A stretch of DNA of 64,000 nucleotides, from positions 620,001-684,000 of the forward strand of contig NZ_CP130701.1 of assembly GCF_030553075.1 (NCBI RefSeq). Direction: 5' to 3'. Positions within the stretch are counted from its first letter, which is position 1; each line of letters opens with the position of its first letter. The translations under genes and the position numbers were made by a program. This DNA is from Halomonas sp. I5-271120 (GTDB lineage: Bacteria > Pseudomonadota > Gammaproteobacteria > Pseudomonadales > Halomonadaceae). Shown in pieces: positions 36,361 through 43,971 of this stretch. A model generated the notes under the pieces. That model ran no database searches. It was not told the origin of the DNA and saw nothing but the letters and a program-made list of their open reading frames with translations.

Positions 36361-36975
36361 ATGTACGTATCCCCCGCGCTGCGGATGTCCACGCCTAAGG
36401 CCCAGGCCTTGATCGAGGCGCATCCCTTCGGCGTGCTGGTCGGCGACGACCTGCAGGCGACCCACCTGCCGTTGCAGCTGAGACGCGACGAAGGCGAATT
36501 CGGCACTCTCTACGGCCACTTCGCCCGAGCCAACCCGCACTGGCAGGCACTGGAGAGTCGCCGAGTGCTGGCGATCTTCACCGGTCCCCATGCCTATGTG
36601 TCGCCCACCTGGTACGCCACCCGCCCGGCCGTACCGACTTGGAACTATGCCGCCGTGCACGCCGAGGGGCGGTTCGAACGACTCGACGGGGCCGCCACCG
36701 CCGCGCTGATCGAGCGCAGCCTGGCCCATTTCGAACCCGGCCTGCTCAACGACAAGGTGACGCTCGACGACGCCTTCCGCGACCGGCTGCTGGCCGGCAT
36801 CGTCGGCTTCCGGCTCCCCATCGCCTCGCTCCAGGGCAAGGCCAAGCTCGGCCAGCAGCGCAGCGCCGCCGACCAGGCCGGGGTCGCAGCCGGGCTGCGC
36901 GACAGCGCCGCTCCCGAGGCCCGAGCCCTGTGGCGCTATATGCAGGACCAGGCAGGAGGCACGGGAGCCCCCTGA
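36361..36975 (+). CDS. FMN-binding negative regulator, PaiB-like
   Basis: A 204-residue protein of the PaiB family, a split-barrel flavin-binding fold. Features are MYVSPALRM, HPFGVLVGDDLQATHLPLQLRRDEG, GHFARANPHWQALESRRVLAIFTGPHAYVSPTWYATRPAVPTWNYAAVHAEGRF and QGKAKLGQQRSAADQAGV. In Bacillus, PaiB is paired with the polyamine acetyltransferase PaiA, and the upstream GNAT genes suggest a comparable pairing here. GAGGAG stands 7-8 bases before the ATG. Whether it binds DNA, FMN or haem is not shown by sequence. Confidence 0.9.
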   Translation: MYVSPALRMSTPKAQALIEAHPFGVLVGDDLQATHLPLQLRRDEGEFGTLYGHFARANPHWQALESRRVLAIFTGPHAYVSPTWYATRPAVPTWNYAAVHAEGRFERLDGAATAALIERSLAHFEPGLLNDKVTLDDAFRDRLLAGIVGFRLPIASLQGKAKLGQQRSAADQAGVAAGLRDSAAPEARALWRYMQDQAGGTGAP

Positions 36976-37016
36976 TCTCGCACCAGCTCTATGCTCCAGA
37001 GCCATGCCCCAACGCA

Positions 37017-37048
37017 AAACGCCGCCGCCCCAAGGGGCAGCGGCGTTT
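37017..37048. terminator. Bidirectional hairpin terminator between PaiB-like gene and phasin gene
   Basis: AAACGCCGCCGCCCC and GGGGCAGCGGCGTTT form a 15-base stem with one mismatch. Both flanking genes converge on it. It carries AAA/TTT at its ends and suits both strands. Confidence 0.75.
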
Positions 37049-37128
37049 GGCTAATCTAGCTCGTCGGCGAGGGAAACGCCCTGCCAACGACCCGCCAAGT
37101 GGCGTTACTTTTCGCGTTACTTTTCCCG

Positions 37129-37509
37129 TTACTTGGCAGCCGGCTTGGCCGCGGTAGTCGCGGCCTTGGAGGCGCTCTTGACGCTCTCTTCAGTCAGTTT
37201 CTGTGCCTGCTGAACCACTTCCTGGTTCATGGCGACTACCTTCTCTGCATCGGCCTTGACGCGCTCACCGACGTCCTTGGCCACTTTCTGCTGACCTTCG
37301 ACGTAGGTGCGCAGGCCTTCGGCATCCTTGACGTTCAGGGCGGTGCGCGCTTGGCTGAGGCCGAGATCGCTGTAGGCCTTGGCGGCATCAAACTGGGCGG
37401 CCATCAGCTTTTCGGAGTAGTCCAGGCTCATCGCGGCATAGGCGCGAGCCGGGCCGAAGAACATGGATTCGAACTGCTGGGTGACTTGATCAAAATTAGT
37501 GCTGCTCAT
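37129..37509 (-). CDS. phaP: Phasin family protein (PHA granule-associated)
   Basis: A 126-residue helical amphipathic protein with the phasin pattern: NFDQVTQQFESMFFGPARAYAAMSLDYSEKLMAAQFDAAKAYSDLGLSQARTAL, then an alanine/lysine-rich tail (KAATTAAKPAAK). Phasins coat polyhydroxyalkanoate granules. The ATG at 37509 has AGAGGTGG 5 bases upstream. It is a single gene, 23 kb from the phaC gene in this window. TGC-rich dyads upstream may bind a PhaR-type repressor. Confidence 0.88.
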   Translation of the reverse strand: MSSTNFDQVTQQFESMFFGPARAYAAMSLDYSEKLMAAQFDAAKAYSDLGLSQARTALNVKDAEGLRTYVEGQQKVAKDVGERVKADAEKVVAMNQEVVQQAQKLTEESVKSASKAATTAAKPAAK

Positions 37510-37856
37510 GGTCCACCTCTTAGCGAACGGTTTCGAATGGAGAGGCATCCTGCCCCTCGCTGCATTGCAACATAGCAAAGCACTTGCTGCGCCGCAACAT
37601 CGGTTTCATGCTTCTTATGTGTCTCTATTTGACGCCCATCCGTCAGCCTCGGTGCGGGGCATTGAACCGCTGCTGACGAACAGATTCCGGTCAGATGACC
37701 ACACTTTGATTCAAGCGTTTAAACCGCGTCTGATCAGCGCCTTGATGCGCCTCGTGCACGGCGATACTGTCGTTGCATTGGGCGAGCCTGCCTTCGGGCG
37801 AGCGCTGCCCGCTCCACCACAATTTCAAGAACAATCTCAAGGCAGGAGCTCCCACC
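37510..37856. other. 347-bp divergent promoter region, phasin and liv operon
   Basis: No gene is visible. It must hold promoters for the minus-strand phasin gene and the plus-strand liv operon. Two TGC-rich dyads lie on the phasin side (TGCATTGCA at 37561-37569 and TTGCTGCGCCGCAA at 37584-37597). Confidence 0.5.
37561..37597. promoter_or_regulatory. TGC-rich dyads upstream of phaP (PhaR-type operator candidate)
   Basis: TGCATTGCA is a 9-bp palindrome, and TTGCTGC-GCCGCAA is a dyad with 6 of 7 pairs. They lie 52-88 bases before phaP. PhaR repressors of several bacteria recognise TGC-containing dyads at phasin promoters. No phaR gene is in the window. Confidence 0.35.
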
Positions 37857-38639
37857 TTGATCCGAATCGAAAACGTCTCCAAGTCCTTTGGCGGCTTGCA
37901 GGCGGTGAAGGACGTGTCCTTCGAGGTTGCCCAGGGCAGCATCACCGGCTTGATCGGCCCCAACGGCGCCGGAAAAAGCACCCTGTTCAACATCGTCGCT
38001 GGCCTCTTCCCGCCCACTAGCGGCCGCATCGTGCTCGACGGCCAGGACATCACCGGCCTGCCTACCCACGAGCTCTTCCACCGTGGCCTGGTGCGCACCT
38101 TCCAGATTCCCCATGAGTTCTCGCAGATGACGGTGCGCGAGAACCTGATGGTCGTGCCCCCTGAACAGAGCGGTGAAAACCTCTTCAACAGCTGGCTGCG
38201 CTGGGGCCAGGTCTGCAAGGAAGATGCCAAGGTACTCGAGCGGGTCGACGAAGTGCTCGACTTCCTCGAAATCTCGCACGTCGCCGACGAGCTAGCCGGC
38301 AATCTCTCGGGTGGCCAGAAGAAGCTTCTCGATCTGGGGCGCACCATGATGACCGACGCCAAGATGGTGCTGCTGGATGAGCCCGGTGCCGGCGTCAATC
38401 GCACCCTGCTCGGCAAGATCCGCGAGGCGATTCGTCGCCTCAACACCGAGCGGGGCTATACCTTCTGTCTGATCGAGCACGACATGGACCTGATCTCGCA
38501 ACTCTGCGACCCGGTACACGTGATGGCCAACGGCGAGCTGATCGCCTCTGGCCCAATGGACGAGATTCGCCAGAATGCCGAGGTCCGCGAGGCCTACCTG
38601 GGTGGCGGCGTCAGTGGTCATATGGGGGAAGACGCATGA
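37857..38639 (+). CDS. livG: Branched-chain amino acid-type ABC transporter ATPase
   Basis: A 260-residue ABC ATPase of the LivG class: Walker A GPNGAGKST, the LivG-type loop RTFQIPHEFSQMTVRENLMV, signature LSGGQKKLLDLGRTMM, Walker B MVLLDEPGAGVN and switch CLIEHDMDLI. I place the start at the TTG at 37857 (MIRIENVSKSFGG), which has AGGAG 8 bases upstream and matches relatives; the frame is open further upstream but non-homologous. It ends in a 4-base overlap with livF. The substrate class (amino acids or amides) is inferred. Confidence 0.92.
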   Translation: MIRIENVSKSFGGLQAVKDVSFEVAQGSITGLIGPNGAGKSTLFNIVAGLFPPTSGRIVLDGQDITGLPTHELFHRGLVRTFQIPHEFSQMTVRENLMVVPPEQSGENLFNSWLRWGQVCKEDAKVLERVDEVLDFLEISHVADELAGNLSGGQKKLLDLGRTMMTDAKMVLLDEPGAGVNRTLLGKIREAIRRLNTERGYTFCLIEHDMDLISQLCDPVHVMANGELIASGPMDEIRQNAEVREAYLGGGVSGHMGEDA

Positions 38640-39355
38640 GCAGCTCGACCACCACCCTGTTGGATGCCCGCGATATCTACGGCGGCTATGGCGGTGCCGA
38701 CATCCTCAAGGGCACCAACCTGCGCGCCAACGCAGACGAAATCGTGGTCATCGTCGGCCCCAACGGCGCCGGCAAGTCCACCGCCATGAAGGCCATCTTC
38801 GGTCTGGTGAAGATCCGCACGGGCCAGGTCCTTTTTCAGGGCGAGGACATCACCAACGCCAAGCCGGAACAGATGGTGCGCCGGGGTATCGCCTACGTAC
38901 CTCAGGAGCAGAACGTCTTCCCCTCGCTGACCGTGCAGGAAAACCTCGAGATGGGCGGCTATCTGATGACCGGCGATCTCGGGCCGCGGATGGAGATGAT
39001 CTATGATCTCTTTCCCAAGCTCGCCGAGCGCCGCCGCCAGCCTGCCGGACTGATGTCCGGCGGCGAGCGCCAACTGGTCGCCATGGGCCGTGCGCTGATG
39101 GTCGACCCTAAACTGTTGATGCTCGATGAGCCCACTGCCGGCCTGTCACCGAAGCTGATCGACGAGACCTTCGAGCGCATCAAGGAGATCAACGCCCAGG
39201 GCATCGGCGTGTTGATGGTCGAGCAGAATGCCAAGCAGGCGCTGGCTATCGCCAGCCGCGGCTATGTGCTTGCCACCGGCGCCAATCGCCATGAGGACAC
39301 CGGGCCCAATCTGCTGGCCAACCCGGAAGTCGCTGAAATGTTCCTGGGGGGCTAG
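38636..39355 (+). CDS. livF: Branched-chain amino acid-type ABC transporter ATPase
   Basis: A 239-residue ABC ATPase of the LivF class: Walker A GPNGAGKST, RRGIAYVPQEQNVFPSLTVQENLEMGG, signature MSGGERQLVAMGRALM, Walker B LMLDEPTAGLSP and VEQNAKQALAIASRGYVLATG near the end. It is paired with LivG as the second ATPase. Its ATG overlaps the livG stop (ATGA), and livH follows after 2 bases. Confidence 0.94.
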   Translation: MSSSTTTLLDARDIYGGYGGADILKGTNLRANADEIVVIVGPNGAGKSTAMKAIFGLVKIRTGQVLFQGEDITNAKPEQMVRRGIAYVPQEQNVFPSLTVQENLEMGGYLMTGDLGPRMEMIYDLFPKLAERRRQPAGLMSGGERQLVAMGRALMVDPKLLMLDEPTAGLSPKLIDETFERIKEINAQGIGVLMVEQNAKQALAIASRGYVLATGANRHEDTGPNLLANPEVAEMFLGG

Positions 39356-39357
39356 CC

Positions 39358-40227
39358 ATGAATGACATCATACAGATCCTGATCTACGGCATGGTGCTGG
39401 GCAGCGTGCTCAGCATGGGCGCCATCGGGGTGTCGATGATCTTCGGCATCCTGCGCTTCGCACACTTCGCTCACGGCGACTTCATGACGCTTGGCGCCTA
39501 TATCGGCCTGACCTTCATCGGGGTGATGGGGCTAAGCCCCTGGTTCGCCCTACCAGCAGCCATGGTCGGCATGGCCGTGGTCGCCGTGGTCATCGACCAA
39601 CTGCTCTACCGGCGCATCCGCCGCACCCAACCGGTCATTCTACTGATCTCCTCGTTCGGCATGGCGCTGATCCTGCGCAGCCTGATCCAGCTGATCTGGG
39701 GCTCCGAAAACCAGACCTACGCCAGTGGCATCCAGTTCCCCTGGCGCCTCGACGTGCTCGGCGGTCTGCGCATCAAGCCTGATCATGTGTGGATCGTGCT
39801 GATCTCGCTGGGCCTGGTGGCCGGCGTGCATCTGTTCCTGACGCGCACCCGGATGGGCAAAGCGATGCGCGCCATGTCCGACAACATGGACCTGGCGCTG
39901 GTCAGCGGCATTCCGGCCGAGCGGGTCATCATCGTCACCTGGATCATCGGCGGCGCCCTGGCGGCAGCAGCCGGGGTGTTCCTCGGCATCGATACTCGCC
40001 TACACCCGGTGATGGGCTGGACAACGCTGCTGCCGGTGTTCGCCGCGGCCATTCTCGGCGGCATCGGGCGACCCTATGGGGCCATCGTTGGCGGCATGAT
40101 CATCGGTATCTCGATGGAGATGTCGACACTGTTTATCTCTGCCGCCTACAAGCCGGCCGTGGCCTTCGCCATCATGGTGGTGATGCTGATCTTCCGGCCT
40201 CAGGGCATCTTCAAGGGGACACTGTGA
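39358..40227 (+). CDS. livH: Branched-chain amino acid-type ABC transporter permease
   Basis: A 289-residue inner-membrane permease of the LivH class with about eight helices. It has VLSMGAIGVSMIFGILRFAHFAHGDFMTLGAYIGL near the N-terminus and the late GGIGRPYGAIVGGMIIGISMEMS segment typical of LivH. It starts 2 bases after livF and shares one base with livM at its stop (TGATG). Confidence 0.94.
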   Translation: MNDIIQILIYGMVLGSVLSMGAIGVSMIFGILRFAHFAHGDFMTLGAYIGLTFIGVMGLSPWFALPAAMVGMAVVAVVIDQLLYRRIRRTQPVILLISSFGMALILRSLIQLIWGSENQTYASGIQFPWRLDVLGGLRIKPDHVWIVLISLGLVAGVHLFLTRTRMGKAMRAMSDNMDLALVSGIPAERVIIVTWIIGGALAAAAGVFLGIDTRLHPVMGWTTLLPVFAAAILGGIGRPYGAIVGGMIIGISMEMSTLFISAAYKPAVAFAIMVVMLIFRPQGIFKGTL

Positions 40228-41171
40228 TGGAACTCGCCAGCCTGTTCGCTTACCTGGTCTCGTTTCTGACCTTCGCCGGCATCTATGCGGTGCTGGCCAT
40301 GGGCCTCAACACCCAATGGGGCTTCACCGGTCAGTTCAACATCGGCATCGCCGGTTTCTTCGCTGTAGGGGCCTATACCAGCGCCATTCTCACTACCCCG
40401 GAAAGCCCCGCCTATCTCGGCGGGCTGGGCATGCCCTTCCTGGTCGGCCTGATTGGGGCGACGCTTGCCTCGGCGCTGATCGGCCTGGTGATCGGGCGCA
40501 TCACCGCCAAGCTGCGCACCGACTACCTGGCCATCGCCACCATTGGCATCGCCGAGATGATTCGCCTGTTCATCAAGAACGAAGACTGGCTGACCAACGG
40601 CGTGCGCGGCATCGCCGGCATCGAGCGCCCCTTCGCCGGCACACCGCTGGACAGCCCCTTCGGCTATCTGCTGGTGGTGGTGGCCTTCGTGGTGCTGGTC
40701 TACTTCCTGCTTGAACGTGCCTATGCCTCGCCCTGGGGCCGGGTGCTGCGGGCGATCCGCGAGAACGAACCGGCGACCGCCGCGGCGGGCAAGTCGATCG
40801 CCCGCTTCCGCCTGCAGGCCTTCGTGCTTGGTGCAGCCATCATGGGGCTGGGCGGCGGCCTCTATGCTCACTTCTTCGGCTTCCTGAGCCCTGAGGCCTT
40901 CATGCCGCTCTACGGCACCTTCCTGGTGTGGGTGATGCTGATCGCCGGTGGCAGCGGCAATAACCGCGGCGCGATCCTCGGCGCTGTGGTGGTGTGGGGC
41001 GTGTGGACGCTGACCGAGCTCGCCACCGACCTGCTGCCCACCGAGTACGCCACTCAGGCCGCCGCCCTGCGGGTGCTGCTGATTGGCGTGCTTCTGCAGG
41101 TCATACTGGTCACTCGGCCGCAGGGCATTCTGCCCGAGAAGCCACCCAAGCTGATCGCCCGCAAGAAGTAA
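40227..41171 (+). CDS. livM: Branched-chain amino acid-type ABC transporter permease
   Basis: A 314-residue permease of the LivM class. It has MGLNTQWGFTGQFNIGIAGFFAVGAYTSAIL, the coupling region SPWGRVLRAIRENEPATAAAGKSIARFRLQAFVLGAAIMGLGGGLYAH and GGSGNNRGAILGAVVVWG. The ATG at 40227 overlaps the livH stop by one base and has AGGGG about 9 bases upstream. It is the last gene of livGFHM and is followed by a strong terminator. Confidence 0.94.
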   Translation: MELASLFAYLVSFLTFAGIYAVLAMGLNTQWGFTGQFNIGIAGFFAVGAYTSAILTTPESPAYLGGLGMPFLVGLIGATLASALIGLVIGRITAKLRTDYLAIATIGIAEMIRLFIKNEDWLTNGVRGIAGIERPFAGTPLDSPFGYLLVVVAFVVLVYFLLERAYASPWGRVLRAIRENEPATAAAGKSIARFRLQAFVLGAAIMGLGGGLYAHFFGFLSPEAFMPLYGTFLVWVMLIAGGSGNNRGAILGAVVVWGVWTLTELATDLLPTEYATQAAALRVLLIGVLLQVILVTRPQGILPEKPPKLIARKK

Positions 41172-41215
41172 CCCTCGACGAGACGGGCGGGCACGCTCCC
41201 GCTCATATTCCCACC

Positions 41216-41244
41216 GCCCCGGCCCTTGCGCCGGGGCTTTCTTT
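41216..41244 (+). terminator. Intrinsic terminator of the livGFHM operon
   Basis: GCCCCGG, 8-base loop, CCGGGGC, then TTTCTTT. It is 45 bases after the livM stop. Confidence 0.85.
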
Positions 41245-41340
41245 AGGACTCCGTCTCCATAGCGACGAGGCCGCCCCAAGGCACAGGCCCGCTCGCCCCG
41301 CCGGGCAACCTCGCCTACCGGCCGCCGATACGTCGCCCGC

Positions 41341-41374
41341 AAAAAAACCGCCCCGGCGCGCGGCCGGGGCGGTT
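41341..41374 (-). terminator. Intrinsic terminator of the livK-like gene
   Basis: AACCGCCCCGGC and GCCGGGGCGGTT form a perfect 12-base stem with loop GCGCG. On the minus strand it runs into a stretch of seven T residues (counting the stem end). It lies 30 bases beyond the livK-like stop. Confidence 0.9.
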
Positions 41375-41404
41375 ACTTGGAGCTATCTCACAGCGGACAG
41401 GGCA

Positions 41405-42625
41405 TCACTCGGGCATGGTGGGCTCGAAGATGCGGTTGGTGATGATCTCGCCATCCTTGAACGTCCACTCACCGAAGGTGCCCGGCACGTCGCCGTTACT
41501 GTCGAAGTTCACCGAACCCGAGGCGCCCTCGTAGTCAATGTCCTCACCGGCCGCGATCAGCTCTACGGCCTTGGCAAACTCGCCCGGGCCGACCTTCACG
41601 CCCGGCGGATTGGCGACCATGCGAACGCTGTCACGGATCGCCACACGATCGGTGGAACCGGCCTGCTCGGCAGCCAGCGCGATGACATAGAGTGCATCGT
41701 AGGCGGTATCCAGGTAGGGCTTGGGCGGCACCTCGCCGTATTCGCCGTCATAGGCGCTGGCAAAGTGCTGGGCACCCGGCGAATCGCCGCGAGCCTGAGG
41801 CACGGTGCCGATGGCGCCTTCCACGGCCTGGGCCCCAAGGTTATCGACCAGTTCCGGCGCCTTCATGCCATCGGTGAACACGAAGTCGCGGAAGAAACCG
41901 CCCTCGAGGGCCTGGCGCAGAATGGTCTCGCCGTTCTCTGGGTAGCCGATCAGCACCAGTGCCTCGGTACCACCAGTATCGGCCTGCTGCAGTTCACCGC
42001 GATAGGCGGCCTGGCCCTGCTCGTAGGCCACGCTTGCTGCCACGGTGCCGCCCTGGGCCTCGAAGGCCTTGCTGAAGGCATCGGTCAGGCCCTTGCCGTA
42101 ATCGTTGTTCACGTAGATGACACTGACGGTCTTGTAGCCTTTCGCAGCGGTGATCTCGGACAGCGCCACACCCTGGAAGGCGTCTGATGGCACGGTGCGG
42201 AACAGGAAGTCGTCGTCATCCAGGCTAGTGATCACCGGCGAGGTAGAGGCGTTGGAGATCTGCAGCACCTGCTCGGGCTTGGATACGCTCTGAGCCACCG
42301 GAATGGTCACGCCGCTGGACAGCGCGCCGAAGATGGCATGCACGCCCTGCACGTTGACCAGTTTCTGAGCCGCTGCCACGCCGGGCTGCGGCGAGGTCTG
42401 GGTGTCACCGGCACTGATTTCCATCGGCTCACCCATCACGCCGCCGTCGGCGTTGATCTCCTTGACCGCCAGCTCAGCCGCGCGCAGCGACGGCTCACCA
42501 TAGCTCTGCAGGTCGCCGGTCAGCGGCACCAGCACGCCAACGTTCAGCGGTTCGGCGGTGGCCGCGAGGCTTGTCGCCATCGCCATGGCAGAAATGGCCC
42601 CGATTAATGGTTTCTTGACGATCAT
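41405..42625 (-). CDS. livK: Branched-chain amino acid-type ABC transporter substrate-binding protein
   Basis: A 406-residue periplasmic binding protein. The signal peptide MIVKKPLIGAISAMAMATSLAATAEP is followed by LNVGVLVPLTGDLQSYGEPSLRAAELAVKEINADGGV, then PQPGVAAAQKLVNVQGVHAIFGALSSGVTIPVAQ and NDYGKGLTDAFSKAFEAQGG, all of the LivK/peripla_BP_6 type. AGGAG stands 9 bases before the ATG at 42625. It faces livGFHM tail to tail on the opposite strand and so has its own promoter. The symbol gives the subunit type; the ligand is unknown. Confidence 0.92.
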   Translation of the reverse strand: MIVKKPLIGAISAMAMATSLAATAEPLNVGVLVPLTGDLQSYGEPSLRAAELAVKEINADGGVMGEPMEISAGDTQTSPQPGVAAAQKLVNVQGVHAIFGALSSGVTIPVAQSVSKPEQVLQISNASTSPVITSLDDDDFLFRTVPSDAFQGVALSEITAAKGYKTVSVIYVNNDYGKGLTDAFSKAFEAQGGTVAASVAYEQGQAAYRGELQQADTGGTEALVLIGYPENGETILRQALEGGFFRDFVFTDGMKAPELVDNLGAQAVEGAIGTVPQARGDSPGAQHFASAYDGEYGEVPPKPYLDTAYDALYVIALAAEQAGSTDRVAIRDSVRMVANPPGVKVGPGEFAKAVELIAAGEDIDYEGASGSVNFDSNGDVPGTFGEWTFKDGEIITNRIFEPTMPE

Positions 42626-42817
42626 GGTAAACGTCTCCTGTTGCTGACCTTGATTGTTCATTATTGACAGTCCGTTAGCGAGCGCGACACTGACATCGTG
42701 ACGGCCCTTGTATCGCAGCATAAGCGTAGCCTAAACATTAAACAAAATGTCTGAGCGCAATCCTGTCAACGGTGCCAGCGGGCTTCTCGAACAGCGCCCA
42801 GAGGGGCCACATGCAAC

Positions 42818-42834
42818 TATTTTGATAGCGTGCT
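42818..42834 (+). promoter_or_regulatory. Motif shared by the aaeXAB-like and porin upstream regions (copy 1)
   Basis: TATTTTGATAGCGTGCT, 52 bases before the DUF1656 gene. A near copy (one extra T and one C to T change) lies upstream of the porin gene at 46053-46070. It may be a promoter element or a shared regulator site. Confidence 0.4.
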
Positions 42835-42886
42835 AACATATTGCGTTTACCCACCAGTGCCCGACTGCCGACCAAAGGGAGACAGC

Positions 42887-43105
42887 ATGGACCTCAAGGA
42901 AATCGCCCTCGGCGGCATCTACGTAAGCCCATTGCTGCTATACGCCCTGCTGGGCTTTCTCGGCGCACTGCTCGTTCGCACCCTGCTGCATCGCCTGGTG
43001 GGCTCGAGGGTGTTCTGGTATGAAGCCTGGTTCGACGCGGCATTGTTCGTGATCATCACCGCAGCCATCGCATTTCTCTCTTCTTCTGCTACCGGATCGT
43101 TATGA
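42887..43105 (+). CDS. aaeX: DUF1656 small membrane protein (AaeX-like)
   Basis: A 72-residue protein with two hydrophobic helices and the DUF1656 start LKEIALGGIYVSPLLLYALLGFLGALLVRTLLHR. In E. coli aaeX sits before aaeAB, the p-hydroxybenzoic acid efflux genes, as here. GGGAG stands 6 bases before the ATG. Its stop overlaps the next start (ATGA). The role of AaeX is unknown. Confidence 0.88.
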   Translation: MDLKEIALGGIYVSPLLLYALLGFLGALLVRTLLHRLVGSRVFWYEAWFDAALFVIITAAIAFLSSSATGSL

Positions 43106-43971
43106 TGCGCAAACTGCTTCGCATGCTGACCACGCTCGTGATCGTGGCCCTGGCCCTCGCCGCAGGTGCCTGGCTATGGCATTACTATCTCTATACGCCC
43201 TGGACCCGGGACGGCCGGGTACGGGCCGAGGTGATCACCATCGCACCCGATGTCTCCGGCTGGGTGAGCGAGCTGTCTATCGAGGATACTCAGGCAGTGG
43301 GCAAGGGCGATGTCCTGTTCCAGATCAACCGCCAGCGCTATGCAACGGCCGTTGAGCAGGCCAAGGCGGTGGTCGCACAAAGGCAGGCAGAGTGGCAGTC
43401 AAAGCAGCATGAAGAGACCCGCCGCAGCCGCCTTAGCAACCAGGCGATCAGCGACGAGGATCTGGATCTCGCACACCTTGAGACCCGCAGTGCCAAGGCC
43501 ACTCTTGATCAGGCCCAGGCCGAGCTTGAAAGCGCGCAGCTCGACCTCGAACGCACCACGGTAACCGCGCCGGCCGATGGCCACGTCCTGAATCTCAAGC
43601 TCAGCGAAGGCAATTACGTCAATACCGGCAACCCGGTGATGGCGTTGGTGAAGGCAGATTCCTACTACGTGACCGGCTATTTCGAGGAGACCAAGATGCC
43701 GGGCATCGCCCTCGGCGATCCCGCCCGCGTCACCCTGATGAGCGGCGACACCCCGCTTGAAGGCCATGTTGCCGGCATTGGCCGTGGCATCGCCGACAGC
43801 AATACCTCATCCAACGACCAGCTGCTGCCCCAGGTCGAACCGACCTTCAGTTGGGTGCGATTGGCGCAACGTATCCCAGTGCGCATCGAACTCGATGAGA
43901 TCCCCGAGAACACCCTGCTGAGTGCCGGCATGACTGCAACCGTGCGCATCCTCGAGGCACCGTCGCCTTGA
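43102..43971 (+). CDS. aaeA: Membrane fusion (HlyD-family) protein, AaeA-like
   Basis: A 289-residue periplasmic adaptor with one N-terminal anchor (LLRMLTTLVIVALALAAGAWLWHYY). YTPWTRDGRVRAEVITIAPDVSGWVSELSIEDTQAVGKGDVLFQINRQRY is the first lipoyl half, followed by a coiled-coil hairpin and VTAPADGHVLNLKLSEGNYVNTGNPVMALV. It links an inner-membrane FUSC pump to an outer-membrane channel and is expected to export aromatic acids. It overlaps both neighbours by 4 bases. The outer-membrane component is not encoded here. Confidence 0.92.
   Translation: MMRKLLRMLTTLVIVALALAAGAWLWHYYLYTPWTRDGRVRAEVITIAPDVSGWVSELSIEDTQAVGKGDVLFQINRQRYATAVEQAKAVVAQRQAEWQSKQHEETRRSRLSNQAISDEDLDLAHLETRSAKATLDQAQAELESAQLDLERTTVTAPADGHVLNLKLSEGNYVNTGNPVMALVKADSYYVTGYFEETKMPGIALGDPARVTLMSGDTPLEGHVAGIGRGIADSNTSSNDQLLPQVEPTFSWVRLAQRIPVRIELDEIPENTLLSAGMTATVRILEAPSP

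Noticed and set aside
40200..41342. A 380-codon minus-strand open frame inside livM
   Set aside because: Antisense shadow of a clear LivM; composition is not protein-like.
40994..42187. A 397-codon plus-strand open frame crossing the liv terminators and the livK-like gene
   Set aside because: It runs through two intrinsic terminators and antisense to a well-supported binding protein.
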